In this document: positions 1 to 8,310 of the stretch, in pieces
Position numbering within the stretch: position 1 is the first letter of the stretch
Layout: the number at the start of each line of letters is the position of its first letter
Source: Paenibacillus sp. GM2
GTDB lineage: Bacteria > Bacillota > Bacilli > Paenibacillales > Paenibacillaceae
Direction of reading: 5' to 3'
Length of the DNA stretch: 64,000 nt
NCBI RefSeq assembly: GCF_900069005.2
Contig: NZ_LN831277.1
Location: forward strand, 177,186 to 241,185
Made by a program: the position numbers and the translations under genes
The notes under the pieces: generated by a model
Database searches by the model: none
What the model was told of the DNA's origin: nothing
Seen by the model: the letters and a program-made list of their open reading frames with translations, nothing else

Positions 1-318
1 CCGATTATGAATGTCATATCCGGTCTTCCGGCTCCTATAGGCTATGCTGTCACATTTGTTATTTTTGCCAAGATGGTTGGAATTGCCTTGAGAGAACTAA
101 AGAAGGTTATTCATGAAGAGCGAACCTTTCTCGTGAGTGGCGTCTCCCTGTTAGTGGGTGTGGGGTTAATGTTTATCCCTTCATCAGCCACCATCCATTT
201 ATCTCCGATCGTGATTGCTATTTTAAATAATGGGCTAATATGCGGAAGCCTGTTGGCGATTGTTCTGGAACAGATGTTCATGTGGAGGGAGAAACAGCGG
301 AGCAAGCCCAAACAATAA
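1..318 (+). CDS. NCS2-family nucleobase permease, C-terminal fragment cut by the window edge
   Basis: The reading frame is open from the first base and ends at a TAA at 316-318, so the gene begins before the window. The visible 105 residues contain about three hydrophobic segments, and the first one follows a Pro-Ala-Pro-Ile-Gly-Tyr stretch typical of the end of uracil/xanthine permeases (NCS2 family). The fragment ends in a short basic tail. Proteins of this family are proton-coupled importers of purines or pyrimidines in the cytoplasmic membrane. A nucleoside transporter starts 23 bases downstream, followed by phosphopentomutase, which supports a nucleobase/nucleoside salvage operon. Substrate cannot be told from this end of the protein. 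The family call is fairly firm. Confidence 0.75.
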   Translation, partial: PIMNVISGLPAPIGYAVTFVIFAKMVGIALRELKKVIHEERTFLVSGVSLLVGVGLMFIPSSATIHLSPIVIAILNNGLICGSLLAIVLEQMFMWREKQRSKPKQ

Positions 319-341
319 ATAAATAATTTGGAGGGGTAAAG

Positions 342-1523
342 ATGCATTATCTCATTTCTATTGCTGGTCTGTTTATTGTTCTACTACTGGCCTGGCTTGC
401 GAGTAACGATAAGAAAAAGCTTAAGTATCGGCCAATTATTGTCATGATTGTGATCCAGATTGTTTTAGGATTGCTTCTACTAAAGACGAGTATAGGGGAA
501 TTTTTAATCAAGGGCTTTGCCAATAGTTTTGCGATCTTACTGGGATATGCAAATGAAGGCATTGACTTTATTTTCGGTGGAATGGCCAATGAAGGGGCCC
601 ATACATTCTTCCTCTATGTATTGATGCCTATCGTATTTATGTCAGCAATTATCGGGATTTTGCAGCATTATAAAATATTGCCGTTTATTATCAAATACAT
701 CGGTTTGGTCCTAAGCAAAATCAACGGTATGGGGAAATTAGAATCTTATAACGCGGTTGCCGCTGCGATTGTCGGGCAAAATGAAGTGTTTATTTCGGTG
801 AAAAACCAACTCGGATTACTGTCCAAACAGCGTCTCTATACCTTATGTGCCTCAGCAATGTCAACCGTATCGATGTCGATCGTTGGTTCCTATATGACAA
901 TGCTGCAGCCAAGATATGTGGTAGCTGCGTTAATATTAAACCTGTTTGGCGGCTTTATTATAGCATCCATCATTAACCCCTATGATGTTAAACCGGAAGA
1001 GGATATTGTTGAGGTCCAGGAACAGGAAAAACAAACGTTTTTTGAAATGCTGGGCGAGTATATTATGGATGGCTTTAAGGTAGCTGTCGTAGTGGGGGTC
1101 ATGCTGGTTGGCTTCGTTGGGTTAATTGCTCTAATTAACGGCGTTTTCGCTGGAATATTCGGGATCTCATTCCAACAAACGTTAGGTTATGCATTTGCAC
1201 CGATCGCTTTCGTTATGGGTGTGCCATGGGCTGAGGCTGTGAGTGCAGGCAGTATTATGGCGACTAAACTGGTGGCAAATGAATTTGTGGCTATGCTTGA
1301 CTTTGTAAATATCCAGGGCAGCTTAAGCGAACGTACCACCGCTATCGTCTCTGTGTTTCTAATCTCATTTGCCAACTTTGGGTCCATCGGTACAATCGTG
1401 GGAGCTGTGAAAGGCTTGAATGAAAAACAAGGGAATGTGGTTGCGCGTTTTGGATTAAAATTGCTCTATGGGGCTACGCTTGTAAGCGTTTTATCCGCGA
1501 TTATTATCGGGATCGTATTCTAG
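342..1523 (+). CDS. nupC: NupC-type concentrative nucleoside transporter
   Basis: This 393-residue membrane protein has the length and layout of bacterial concentrative nucleoside transporters. The central region carries the family block NEG...FFLYVLMPIVF followed by a Gly-Gln-Asn-Glu segment (VGQNEVFIS), where the Gln/Asn/Glu residues bind nucleoside and cation in known structures. The start ATG is preceded by GGAGGGG at a good distance. Transport of nucleosides by proton or sodium symport across the cytoplasmic membrane is established for the family. It sits between a nucleobase permease and deoB, so imported nucleosides could be cleaved and the pentose phosphate fed to central metabolism. 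The exact paralogue (NupC or NupG type) is not resolved. Confidence 0.85.
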   Translation: MHYLISIAGLFIVLLLAWLASNDKKKLKYRPIIVMIVIQIVLGLLLLKTSIGEFLIKGFANSFAILLGYANEGIDFIFGGMANEGAHTFFLYVLMPIVFMSAIIGILQHYKILPFIIKYIGLVLSKINGMGKLESYNAVAAAIVGQNEVFISVKNQLGLLSKQRLYTLCASAMSTVSMSIVGSYMTMLQPRYVVAALILNLFGGFIIASIINPYDVKPEEDIVEVQEQEKQTFFEMLGEYIMDGFKVAVVVGVMLVGFVGLIALINGVFAGIFGISFQQTLGYAFAPIAFVMGVPWAEAVSAGSIMATKLVANEFVAMLDFVNIQGSLSERTTAIVSVFLISFANFGSIGTIVGAVKGLNEKQGNVVARFGLKLLYGATLVSVLSAIIIGIVF

Positions 1524-1556
1524 TGGAGTACAATTAATATACAAGGAGCAGCCAAC

Positions 1557-2744
1557 ATGAAACAAACATCTCGGTTTAAGCGGATTTTCGTCGTCGTTAT
1601 GGATTCTGTAGGTATTGGGGAAGCTCCAGACGCGGAAAAGTACGGTGATGCAGGATCACATACTTTACGGCACATTGCGGAAAGCAGGAATGGCCTGCAA
1701 GTTCCCGTGTTATCTAAGTTAGGCTTAAGCCATATTGACCCAATTCCTGGTGTACCCAAAGCAGAGCAGCCTTTAGCTTATTTTACCAAAATGCAAGAGG
1801 CTTCGGATGGGAAGGATACAATGACTGGACACTGGGAGATGATGGGCCTGCGAATCGATGTTCCTTTTAAAGTGTTCCCTGCGGGATTTCCAACTGAATT
1901 AATTAACGAGTTAGAACAAAGAACGGGACGAAGGATAATTGGGAATAAACCAGCCAGCGGTACAGCTATTCTGGATGAGCTTGGACAAGAGCATATGGAC
2001 ACTGGCGCACTCATTGTCTATACCTCAGCAGATTCAGTGATTCAGATTGCGGCTCATGAAGAGGTCGTTCCTTTGGAAGAGCTATATCAAATCTGTGAAA
2101 TTGCCAGAGAGGTAACCTTGCTTGAGGAATATAGGTTAGGTAGAGTGATTGCCAGACCCTTCCTCGGGCAGCCTGGTGACTTCAAGAGAACGTCAAACCG
2201 CCATGATTATGCCTTGAAGCCTTATGGAAGAACCGTGATGAATGAGCTCAAGGATGCCGGATTCGCTGTACTGGCGATTGGCAAGATCTCAGATATATAT
2301 GATGGCGAGGGTGTCACCAGGTCTTTGCGCACAGGGTCAAATATGGACGGCATGGATAAACTTATGGAAATAATTCATACTGAATTTACAGGGCTTGGTT
2401 TCTTGAATCTTGTTGACTTTGATGCACTTTATGGACATCGTAGAGATCCGATCGGGTATGGAAAAGCGCTAGAAGAATTTGATGATCGGTTAAATGAAGT
2501 TCTTGCGGAGCTGAATGAAGATGATCTTCTCATTATTACAGCAGACCATGGCAATGATCCCGTTCATACAGGCACAGATCATACTCGTGAATACGTTCCT
2601 TTACTTGTCTACAGCAAGAGCTTCACCGGGCCCAATAAACTCCCTGTAAGTAAGACATTTTCAGATATTGGGGCAACGATTGCAGATAACTTTGGAGTAA
2701 CAATGCCTCAATTTGGGAAAAGCCTTCTACAGGCGCTTAAGTAA
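1557..2744 (+). CDS. deoB: Phosphopentomutase
   Basis: DeoB interconverts (deoxy)ribose 1-phosphate and (deoxy)ribose 5-phosphate, linking nucleoside phosphorolysis to the pentose phosphate pathway in the cytoplasm. The 395-residue length fits the family. The N-terminus has the metal-binding [14 protein letters not shown] segment (Asp as ligand), the catalytic-threonine region KDTMTGHWE lies near residue 87, and the C-terminal metal site appears as ITADHGNDP plus TDHTREYVP. The start is preceded by AAGGAG. It is the last gene of the nucleoside salvage operon and is followed by a rho-independent terminator. Confidence 0.97.
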   Translation: MKQTSRFKRIFVVVMDSVGIGEAPDAEKYGDAGSHTLRHIAESRNGLQVPVLSKLGLSHIDPIPGVPKAEQPLAYFTKMQEASDGKDTMTGHWEMMGLRIDVPFKVFPAGFPTELINELEQRTGRRIIGNKPASGTAILDELGQEHMDTGALIVYTSADSVIQIAAHEEVVPLEELYQICEIAREVTLLEEYRLGRVIARPFLGQPGDFKRTSNRHDYALKPYGRTVMNELKDAGFAVLAIGKISDIYDGEGVTRSLRTGSNMDGMDKLMEIIHTEFTGLGFLNLVDFDALYGHRRDPIGYGKALEEFDDRLNEVLAELNEDDLLIITADHGNDPVHTGTDHTREYVPLLVYSKSFTGPNKLPVSKTFSDIGATIADNFGVTMPQFGKSLLQALK

Positions 2745-2804
2745 TATGAATCGACAAGCTCCTTCTTAATGATTGCCGCTAAGCCCGTAATATAAATGAA
2801 AAAC

Positions 2805-2831
2805 GGCACATCTCCAAGAGATGTGTCTTTT
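2805..2831 (+). terminator. Rho-independent terminator of the deoB operon
   Basis: GGCACATCT and AGATGTGTC form a nine-pair stem (one G-T pair) around a five-base loop, followed directly by TTTT. It lies about 60 bases after the deoB stop codon. Confidence 0.8.
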
Positions 2832-2992
2832 CGTATTAGCTGGACATACGCAGGCGCCCACACACAAATCTCATCCCTCAGACGGAGGGGAGCATCCATC
2901 CGGAGCCAGTTAATTATATCCAGATATTGCAATAGAATTAAATCAATCAATCGAATCGCTGCAAATCCTACGGGAGAGGATGGGTTTATGAA

Positions 2993-3982
2993 GTGGAAAA
3001 GATTATTGAAGTACGGGGCATCAGCAAGGTGTTTGGAAAAAGGAAAACGAAAGAGAAGGTACATGCCGTTCGCGATGTATCTTTTCATGTGAACCGGGGA
3101 GAGGTTCTCGGTTTATTGGGGCCTAATGGCGCTGGAAAAACATCAACGATAAAGATACTCTGTGGTTTGTTAGACGCGGATGCGGGCTCAATACATATTC
3201 ATGGCTTGGATATTGGCAAGAAGAGACTTAAAGCGCTAGAGCATATTAGTGCTGTATTAGAAGGGAATCGAAATTTATATTGGCGCCTCACTGTCCGAGA
3301 AAACCTGGAGTATTTCGCAGGTAACCGCGGCTACTCTCGGAAGCAAATCGCCGATCAAGCGGATAGATTATTGGAGCAATTCAACCTTAAAGAAAAGGAG
3401 AATGAGCTTGTTAATGGATTATCGCGAGGGATGCAACAAAAGCTGGCCATCGCGGTAGCTCTCCTGGCTAATACAGAGGTCATCCTGCTGGATGAGCCCA
3501 CGCTCGGTTTGGATGTTGAGGTTAGTTATGAATTGCGCCACATTCTAAAAACGATTGTTAAGGAAGAAAAACGCACGATTATTATAAGTTCCCATGATAT
3601 GCCCGTGGTACAGGAGCTGTGCGACCGAGCCATTATCATTAATAAAGGGGAAGTCGTGATTGATGATAGGGTAGAGAACTTATTGAAGTTATTCGAGACA
3701 AGGGCGTATTCGATTAAATTGGGTGAGCAATTAAGCGTAAAACAGGAGCATAAACTGTTAAGCCGATTTCCGTTAAGTACCTATCAAGCCAGCGCTCATG
3801 AAACCATCGTGGAAGTGAATTTAGAGCATGGTCAGGACATCTACGAATTGTTTGATCTTCTGAAAGAGGAAGGGACGATGGTGGAAAGTATTGATCGTAT
3901 CACAATCGATTTTGAACAAGTATTCATTCAGATTGTAAAAGGAGGGATGGCGGGTGAAATGGCTCCATTTGTTCAATGCTAA
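2993..3982 (+). CDS. ABC-2 exporter, ATP-binding subunit (DrrA/CcmA-like)
   Basis: The protein has a full ABC ATPase core: Walker A GPNGAGKT near residue 43, signature LSRGMQQ near residue 143, Walker B VILLDEPTLGLD and a switch His in SSHDMP. After about residue 220 comes a C-terminal extension as in daunorubicin-resistance and antibiotic-export ATPases. The frame starts with GTG; a GGGAGAGG element lies 13 bases upstream, a little far. The stop overlaps the start of the permease gene by 29 bases, so the two are translationally coupled and form one transporter. Such pairs export drugs, peptides or lipids; the substrate here is unknown. Confidence 0.88.
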   Translation: MEKIIEVRGISKVFGKRKTKEKVHAVRDVSFHVNRGEVLGLLGPNGAGKTSTIKILCGLLDADAGSIHIHGLDIGKKRLKALEHISAVLEGNRNLYWRLTVRENLEYFAGNRGYSRKQIADQADRLLEQFNLKEKENELVNGLSRGMQQKLAIAVALLANTEVILLDEPTLGLDVEVSYELRHILKTIVKEEKRTIIISSHDMPVVQELCDRAIIINKGEVVIDDRVENLLKLFETRAYSIKLGEQLSVKQEHKLLSRFPLSTYQASAHETIVEVNLEHGQDIYELFDLLKEEGTMVESIDRITIDFEQVFIQIVKGGMAGEMAPFVQC

Positions 3983-4727
3983 TTTTCGTAAGGAATATAT
4001 TGAGATGAAACGTTATCTGCCTAATACTATTGCGTTGGTAGTTACCTTTTATATTATATTTTTGGCTGCATTTTTTGGAATTATGTTCGTAGGTGATCCC
4101 GCCAGCTTCGACATGAATGTTCAATATTCCATTGTAAGTGTAATGTTTTGGAGCTTGACGATGATGACGATGAACTTTATCGGGTATTCGGTAGTTACCG
4201 AAGCGACGCGTGGCACGTTAGAACAAATATATATGTCCCCCAGGGGCGTGTGGAAAATCATGCTGACGAGGATCATCGCCCAATTTGGCTTACAGTTTGT
4301 AATTATGGTTATCTTGCTTTTTGGTGCAATGCTTACCTCAGGACAGTGGCTAAGCCTTAACCCGATGACAACGATCCCGATTATTCTGGTTACTATGGTG
4401 AGTATGATAGGCATCAGCTTTATGATTGCCGGTCTGGCGATTATCGTCAAGCAAATCCAAGCCTTTTTGCAGATTTTTCAGTTTGTTTTGATGGGACTTG
4501 TATTTGTTCCTTTAACTGCAGCGCCATTTCTGGCGTTCGCCCCATTCGTCCAAGGCGTAAATATGGTAAGGACGGTAATGATAGAGGATCTGACGCTGAC
4601 ACAATTACCTTTGTCAGATTACGGAGGGTTATTATTAAATTCAGTAGTATATTTGATACTAGGGCTCGTTGTTTTTCAGCGCTGCGAGAAGATCGCTATG
4701 AAGAAAGGTCTTTTAGGGCAATACTAG
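3954..4727 (+). CDS. ABC-2 type membrane permease, partner of the preceding ATPase
   Basis: A 257-residue protein with six predicted membrane segments, beginning with a short basic cytosolic stretch and then a long hydrophobic helix near residues 25-50. This matches ABC-2 permeases of the NodJ/DrrB kind. It starts at GTG inside the end of the ATPase gene, preceded by AAAGGAGGG, and ends shortly before a terminator. It would form the membrane channel of a homodimeric exporter. No substrate-specific feature is visible, and no regulator is adjacent. Confidence 0.8.
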   Translation: MKWLHLFNANFRKEYIEMKRYLPNTIALVVTFYIIFLAAFFGIMFVGDPASFDMNVQYSIVSVMFWSLTMMTMNFIGYSVVTEATRGTLEQIYMSPRGVWKIMLTRIIAQFGLQFVIMVILLFGAMLTSGQWLSLNPMTTIPIILVTMVSMIGISFMIAGLAIIVKQIQAFLQIFQFVLMGLVFVPLTAAPFLAFAPFVQGVNMVRTVMIEDLTLTQLPLSDYGGLLLNSVVYLILGLVVFQRCEKIAMKKGLLGQY

Positions 4728-4779
4728 TCGACCGACATGAAAATGAATCATTGACGATGAAAATACGAAATAGTTCAAA

Positions 4780-4824
4780 GAGGGTGTCCCAAAGTCCTGA
4801 AATGGCGAGGGGCACCTTCTTTTG
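4780..4824 (+). terminator. Terminator of the ABC-2 exporter operon
   Basis: GGTGTCCC (4783-4790) pairs with GGGGCACC (4809-4816) with one G-T pair, followed by TTCTTTT. It lies between the exporter operon and the leucine-rich-repeat pair. Confidence 0.7.
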
Positions 4825-4961
4825 AATTGAGGGAGCGAGTAGTGATATTTTCAGAATTCAGGTAATAAGTAGGTAGATTCAGACAAGACGAACACTATAA
4901 TGGAAATAAGGTACATAGGTCAATTACAGACTTCTGATATATGCCAAATAGGAGGTTGCTA

Positions 4962-5984
4962 ATGCGCAAGAAATGGAAGAGAAGGATTCTGATCAATAAT
5001 CCCGCAGCATTGGACCGGGTACAGATCAAGCAGGACTTGCGCGACGGGAACCAAGTGATTGTTCAGTTCTCTCACCCGGATTTTTATGGCTCTATTTTGG
5101 AGGAAGTGGATGAGCTTTGCGCGCGTTTGGATGAGAACTTCGGAGTACGGTTCTACGGGCATTATTCCCTTTCGTTTGATGGTCGTACGCTTCTGAGGAT
5201 TCCCCATGCCAAGATGCTGCATCTCAATAGCCTCGCCCAGGCCCACAATACCGATACATTGGCCAGGCTGGAACACCTGCACAGCTTGAATCTGGGCATA
5301 TATGAGCTGGAGAACTCGGATATTTTGGGAATAGACTCGCTGCGCTCTTTAAGAGATTTGGTCATTATTTCGGATAAAAAAATGCTCAACCTGCAATATT
5401 TTAAAGCGTTCTCTCATCTGGAGCATTTGCATGTTGGCGGCAAGGTGAAGAACCTGGAGGCGATAGGCGATCTGGAAGATTTGAATTATCTTGCGCTGCA
5501 TTCGATTAGTAAATTGCCGCTACATTTTATAAACCGATTAAAGAGGCTGAAGCATCTTCGCATTCTGCTTGGAGGGCGGGAGCATATTCAGGAAATCGAG
5601 GAGAATGAAATCGATGATCTGGAGCTTTGCAGAATCCGGGGTTTCCATGACCTTAGCAATATTACAAAATTCCGAGCTTTAACAAGCCTTACGGTTGAGG
5701 ATCAAGCCAGGCTGCAGGAAATCAGCTTTGATCGTGAGATGGAGGCATTGAAGGAGATCACCATTTCCAATTGTAAAGGTTTGGCTTGTTTGTCGGGAAT
5801 GGAGCGGTTGCCGTCGCTCCGCCAGCTGCGCATTCTCAAAACTGCCATCGATTTTGATCCTTTTATGCGGCAAAAGCTTCCGAGTGCATTATCTGAATTG
5901 GAATTCATAACTGCCAAAAGCGAGTTAGATCAAGAAATACAAGCTTCCTTACTCCAATTAGGTTTTCAAAAAGGGAGCATCTAA
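4962..5984 (+). CDS. Leucine-rich-repeat-like protein, first gene of a tandem pair
   Basis: The best start is the ATG at 4962, six bases after AGGAGG; an in-frame ATG at 4941 has no such site. The 340-residue product has a very basic start (MRKKWKRR) and no signal peptide or membrane helix. Residues 95-320 show irregular repeats of 20-25 residues built on LxxLxxLxL spacing (for example LEHLHSLNLG, LEHLHVGGK, LKHLRILLG, LTSLTVED, LRQLRILKT). The shape is therefore probably a solenoid used for binding. I recognise no catalytic motif and no named family. The next gene, 19 bases downstream, also carries a few such repeats, suggesting a functional pair. Confidence 0.75.
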   Translation: MRKKWKRRILINNPAALDRVQIKQDLRDGNQVIVQFSHPDFYGSILEEVDELCARLDENFGVRFYGHYSLSFDGRTLLRIPHAKMLHLNSLAQAHNTDTLARLEHLHSLNLGIYELENSDILGIDSLRSLRDLVIISDKKMLNLQYFKAFSHLEHLHVGGKVKNLEAIGDLEDLNYLALHSISKLPLHFINRLKRLKHLRILLGGREHIQEIEENEIDDLELCRIRGFHDLSNITKFRALTSLTVEDQARLQEISFDREMEALKEITISNCKGLACLSGMERLPSLRQLRILKTAIDFDPFMRQKLPSALSELEFITAKSELDQEIQASLLQLGFQKGSI

Positions 5985-6003
5985 ATTAAGGGGAATAGAA
6001 AGG

Positions 6004-7218
6004 ATGATGGAAATGCCCCATGATAACCAAGCTCGCCCTCCAGCTTCTGTTAGAGAAGACGGTTGTTACCCTATTGACCTGACGGGCCCCCGCAGCCACA
6101 CTCTTATCATTCGGCCCGGTGTGGGCAGCTTATCGATCGGACCGTCGCAATTGGGGAAGAAGGTGGACCTTCATGTCGCGCCAGATGCGAATATCGATTG
6201 GACTGTATTCGATGCCTTTGCTACGCCGGCGGGTTCGCCGTGGCCGCGATTCTTGTATTATTCAGGCAGTGACGCGGGATTTTTGGATTGGGCGCAGACA
6301 CGTCCCATTGAAGAGATGACCTGGGCGCCGCTCCTGCCTGCCGATACGGTGGTGGACGCCAGACAGTCCATTTTATATAGCCTGCATATCGAGCTGAGCC
6401 AGTCTGGAGGGCGGCTGAGCTTGATGCTTCCGCAGAGCCCCCTCCGTCTGAGCGTGTCTGGAAATCTATCGCGCTTCTTGGCCACTGGAGATATGCCATC
6501 TTCTCTGACATTGGTGCCGTGCACCAGCCGACGCAAGAGTGATCCCCCTTTTAAGCTGCCCGATCTGGGTGAATTGCACCAGGTGACTAACCTGACGCTG
6601 CAAAATACGCCGCTGGGCCAGCCCATTTCGCTGGACTGTCTGCATCGGTTCCCCAACCTGGATTCACTGAGCTTATGGGGAAACTTCTGTGACATGGACT
6701 TATTGGCTCGTCACGCTCAGTTAACGAATCTGGAGCTGCGTTTTATGCCTGATTTGGGTGATTTACCCTCCTTGGATACATGGCCATTGCTTGACAGATT
6801 TATCGCCTACAACGTGGAGGAGACCGCAGGAAAGCGTCTAAGGCAGCAAATGAAAACCCGTGCCAAAGCTCGCCCGTGGGCCGGCTATACTTCAGTGAGC
6901 CAATTGCGAAAGCCGGAGTGGTGGATGGCCGAATATGGTCGTCCGTTCTCGGCTTGGCCTAGACGCATGGCCAAACTGGCTAACGAAGCTTACGACGCTG
7001 CCCTGGCATCCTTGGCCCAGGCCCGCAGTCTTGACGATGCCGAGGCAGCCATTACTGCTTTCACTGTACGCTTCAATACCCTCAAGGGCATAGAAACTGC
7101 CGAAAGAGAAGACCTTGGCGAGGCCGTATGGCAGCTCAGCCAGTCCGATCACCTGATTGGCCAGCCGATCACGGAGGAGATGGCCGGGCGCTGGTTTGAT
7201 GCAGCACGCGATTACTGA
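6004..7218 (+). CDS. Uncharacterised LRR-like protein with helical C-terminus, second gene of the pair
   Basis: This 404-residue cytosolic-looking protein begins with about 190 residues that look like beta-rich sandwich or solenoid sequence without a recognised domain. Residues 190-275 follow with a few leucine-rich repeats (LTLQNTPLG, LDSLSLWGN, LTNLELRFM). The end, residues 285-404, is helical and contains WWMAEYGRPFSAWPRR and FNTLKGIETAEREDLGEAV. No catalytic residues stand out. Starts at 6004, 6007 and 6013 are all possible; GGGGAA and AAAGG lie just upstream. Its base composition is visibly richer in G and C than that of the gene before it, which may hint at a different origin. Function unknown. 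Confidence 0.7.
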   Translation: MMEMPHDNQARPPASVREDGCYPIDLTGPRSHTLIIRPGVGSLSIGPSQLGKKVDLHVAPDANIDWTVFDAFATPAGSPWPRFLYYSGSDAGFLDWAQTRPIEEMTWAPLLPADTVVDARQSILYSLHIELSQSGGRLSLMLPQSPLRLSVSGNLSRFLATGDMPSSLTLVPCTSRRKSDPPFKLPDLGELHQVTNLTLQNTPLGQPISLDCLHRFPNLDSLSLWGNFCDMDLLARHAQLTNLELRFMPDLGDLPSLDTWPLLDRFIAYNVEETAGKRLRQQMKTRAKARPWAGYTSVSQLRKPEWWMAEYGRPFSAWPRRMAKLANEAYDAALASLAQARSLDDAEAAITAFTVRFNTLKGIETAEREDLGEAVWQLSQSDHLIGQPITEEMAGRWFDAARDY

Positions 7219-7543
7219 TCAACATGGGCTTATGAACGGGTACAGGCAAAATAACTGTTATTCATCTCTTCAGTTGATTCAACCTAACTAATTGATTAAC
7301 CTCTCACTGCAGGTCGCCGTCCCATACCTGCTTTCTTTATGAGTATTTCCACTTTTTTGTTCTAAGTACTTCCATCCGTGTTTAGACAGATACATACCGT
7401 CGTACGAGTAGGTTACCTCAATAGAGGCTGACGGTGATCTGCAAAATATATGACTTATCTATGAAATGTGATGGGGAACACAATTGATCATGAAATGTTC
7501 ATTAGAATAAAAAAAGAGCAAACAAGTTAGGGGGGATAACAAA
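7219..7543. other. Intergenic region holding an FNR-type promoter
   Basis: There is no supported gene in these 325 bases. The first 220 bases show nothing I can name. The last 80 carry the FNR-like box, a -10 element and the ribosome binding site for the next gene. Confidence 0.6.
7467..7508 (+). promoter_or_regulatory. Candidate FNR-activated (class II) promoter
   Basis: TGTGA-N6-ACACA at 7467-7482 matches the Gram-positive FNR box TGTGA-N6-TCACA at nine of ten positions. A -10 element TAGAAT lies at 7503-7508. A start site about seven bases later would put the box centre close to -41, the standard position for class II activation. The geometry is read directly; FNR control is inference. 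Confidence 0.5.
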
Positions 7544-7858
7544 GTGGCAAATGTCCGCATAGAAAAAAATGAACTACTGCTCGAAGCGGGCCTTGAGGAT
7601 ATAGAAACGATCGTTCAGGAAGCCGTAAAAAATATCGATCAATATAAAGACGAAATTGCCGTCATCTACGATAAAATGCCGAAATTCGAGTACAAATACT
7701 TTTGCTTCTATGCCTATTCAACGTATCGCTTGTTGGAAAAGGCGCTTCACTTTTCTTGTAATGAGGTCGGCCATTTCCGATTAGTTGCGCCAGAACCGTT
7801 TTATTATGTTTTCTTCGGTATGATCTCAACCCTGTATCACGAGCATTGTGAAAAATAA
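7544..7858 (+). CDS. Small uncharacterised protein, co-transcribed with a DUF2249 gene
   Basis: A 104-residue acidic, soluble protein starting at GTG, with a strong AGGGGGGA element seven bases upstream. The first half is mainly helical and charged; the second half is aromatic (FEYKYFCFYAYSTYRLLEKALHFSC) and ends in HEHCEK. The cysteines and histidines could bind a metal or haem, but I recognise no family motif. It is followed after 21 bases by a DUF2249 gene, and both sit behind an FNR-type promoter. A role under low oxygen or nitrogen-oxide stress is therefore plausible but only inferred. Confidence 0.7.
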   Translation: MANVRIEKNELLLEAGLEDIETIVQEAVKNIDQYKDEIAVIYDKMPKFEYKYFCFYAYSTYRLLEKALHFSCNEVGHFRLVAPEPFYYVFFGMISTLYHEHCEK

Positions 7859-7879
7859 GATTTTTTAGGAGGAACTCAA

Positions 7880-8113
7880 ATGGAGAATTTTAAATCTACA
7901 GTAAATGCAACCGAATATCCGCCGCAAATTAAACATAAGGTGATTTTCGAGACCTTCGATGCGTTAAACCCAGGAGAAGATATGTTGTTGATCAATGATC
8001 ATGATCCTAAACCGTTATTTTTCCAATTTCAATTTGAGCGGTCTAATCAATTTACATGGGAATATCTTGAACAGGGGCCGGTGACCTTCCGTGTGAAAAT
8101 TGGACGTGTTTAA
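7880..8113 (+). CDS. DUF2249 domain protein
   Basis: The 77-residue product is one DUF2249 unit: a beta strand, a helix beginning FETFDALNPGEDMLLINDHDP, then FFQFQFER and a closing strand rich in aromatics. This fold resembles the SirA/TusA-type small proteins, and DUF2249 proteins often sit beside hemerythrin, nitrite/nitric-oxide and anaerobic genes; that association is established, but a biochemical role is not. A near-perfect AGGAGGA lies upstream of the ATG. It appears to be the second gene of a two-gene operon with the 104-residue protein. Confidence 0.8.
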   Translation: MENFKSTVNATEYPPQIKHKVIFETFDALNPGEDMLLINDHDPKPLFFQFQFERSNQFTWEYLEQGPVTFRVKIGRV

Positions 8114-8310
8114 TAAACCGCTTATTGTAAGATGGCAACCACTTTGCAAACAGATGGTATAAACACATGAGATTCAGAATCCTTCCCTGTACCTCATTAA
8201 GCTTCTTGAGGGCGAGTTGTAAAATGTCATGATCCTATCAGGGAGGGCTGAACCGTACCCTTAAAAGGATATAACTCAAGGTGCAACTCCTCTCTTTTCT
8301 AAGGTGAAGG

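Noticed and set aside
2796..3092. Open frame of 98 codons before and overlapping the ABC ATPase start
   Set aside because: It begins inside the deoB terminator, has no ribosome binding site and overlaps a clear gene.
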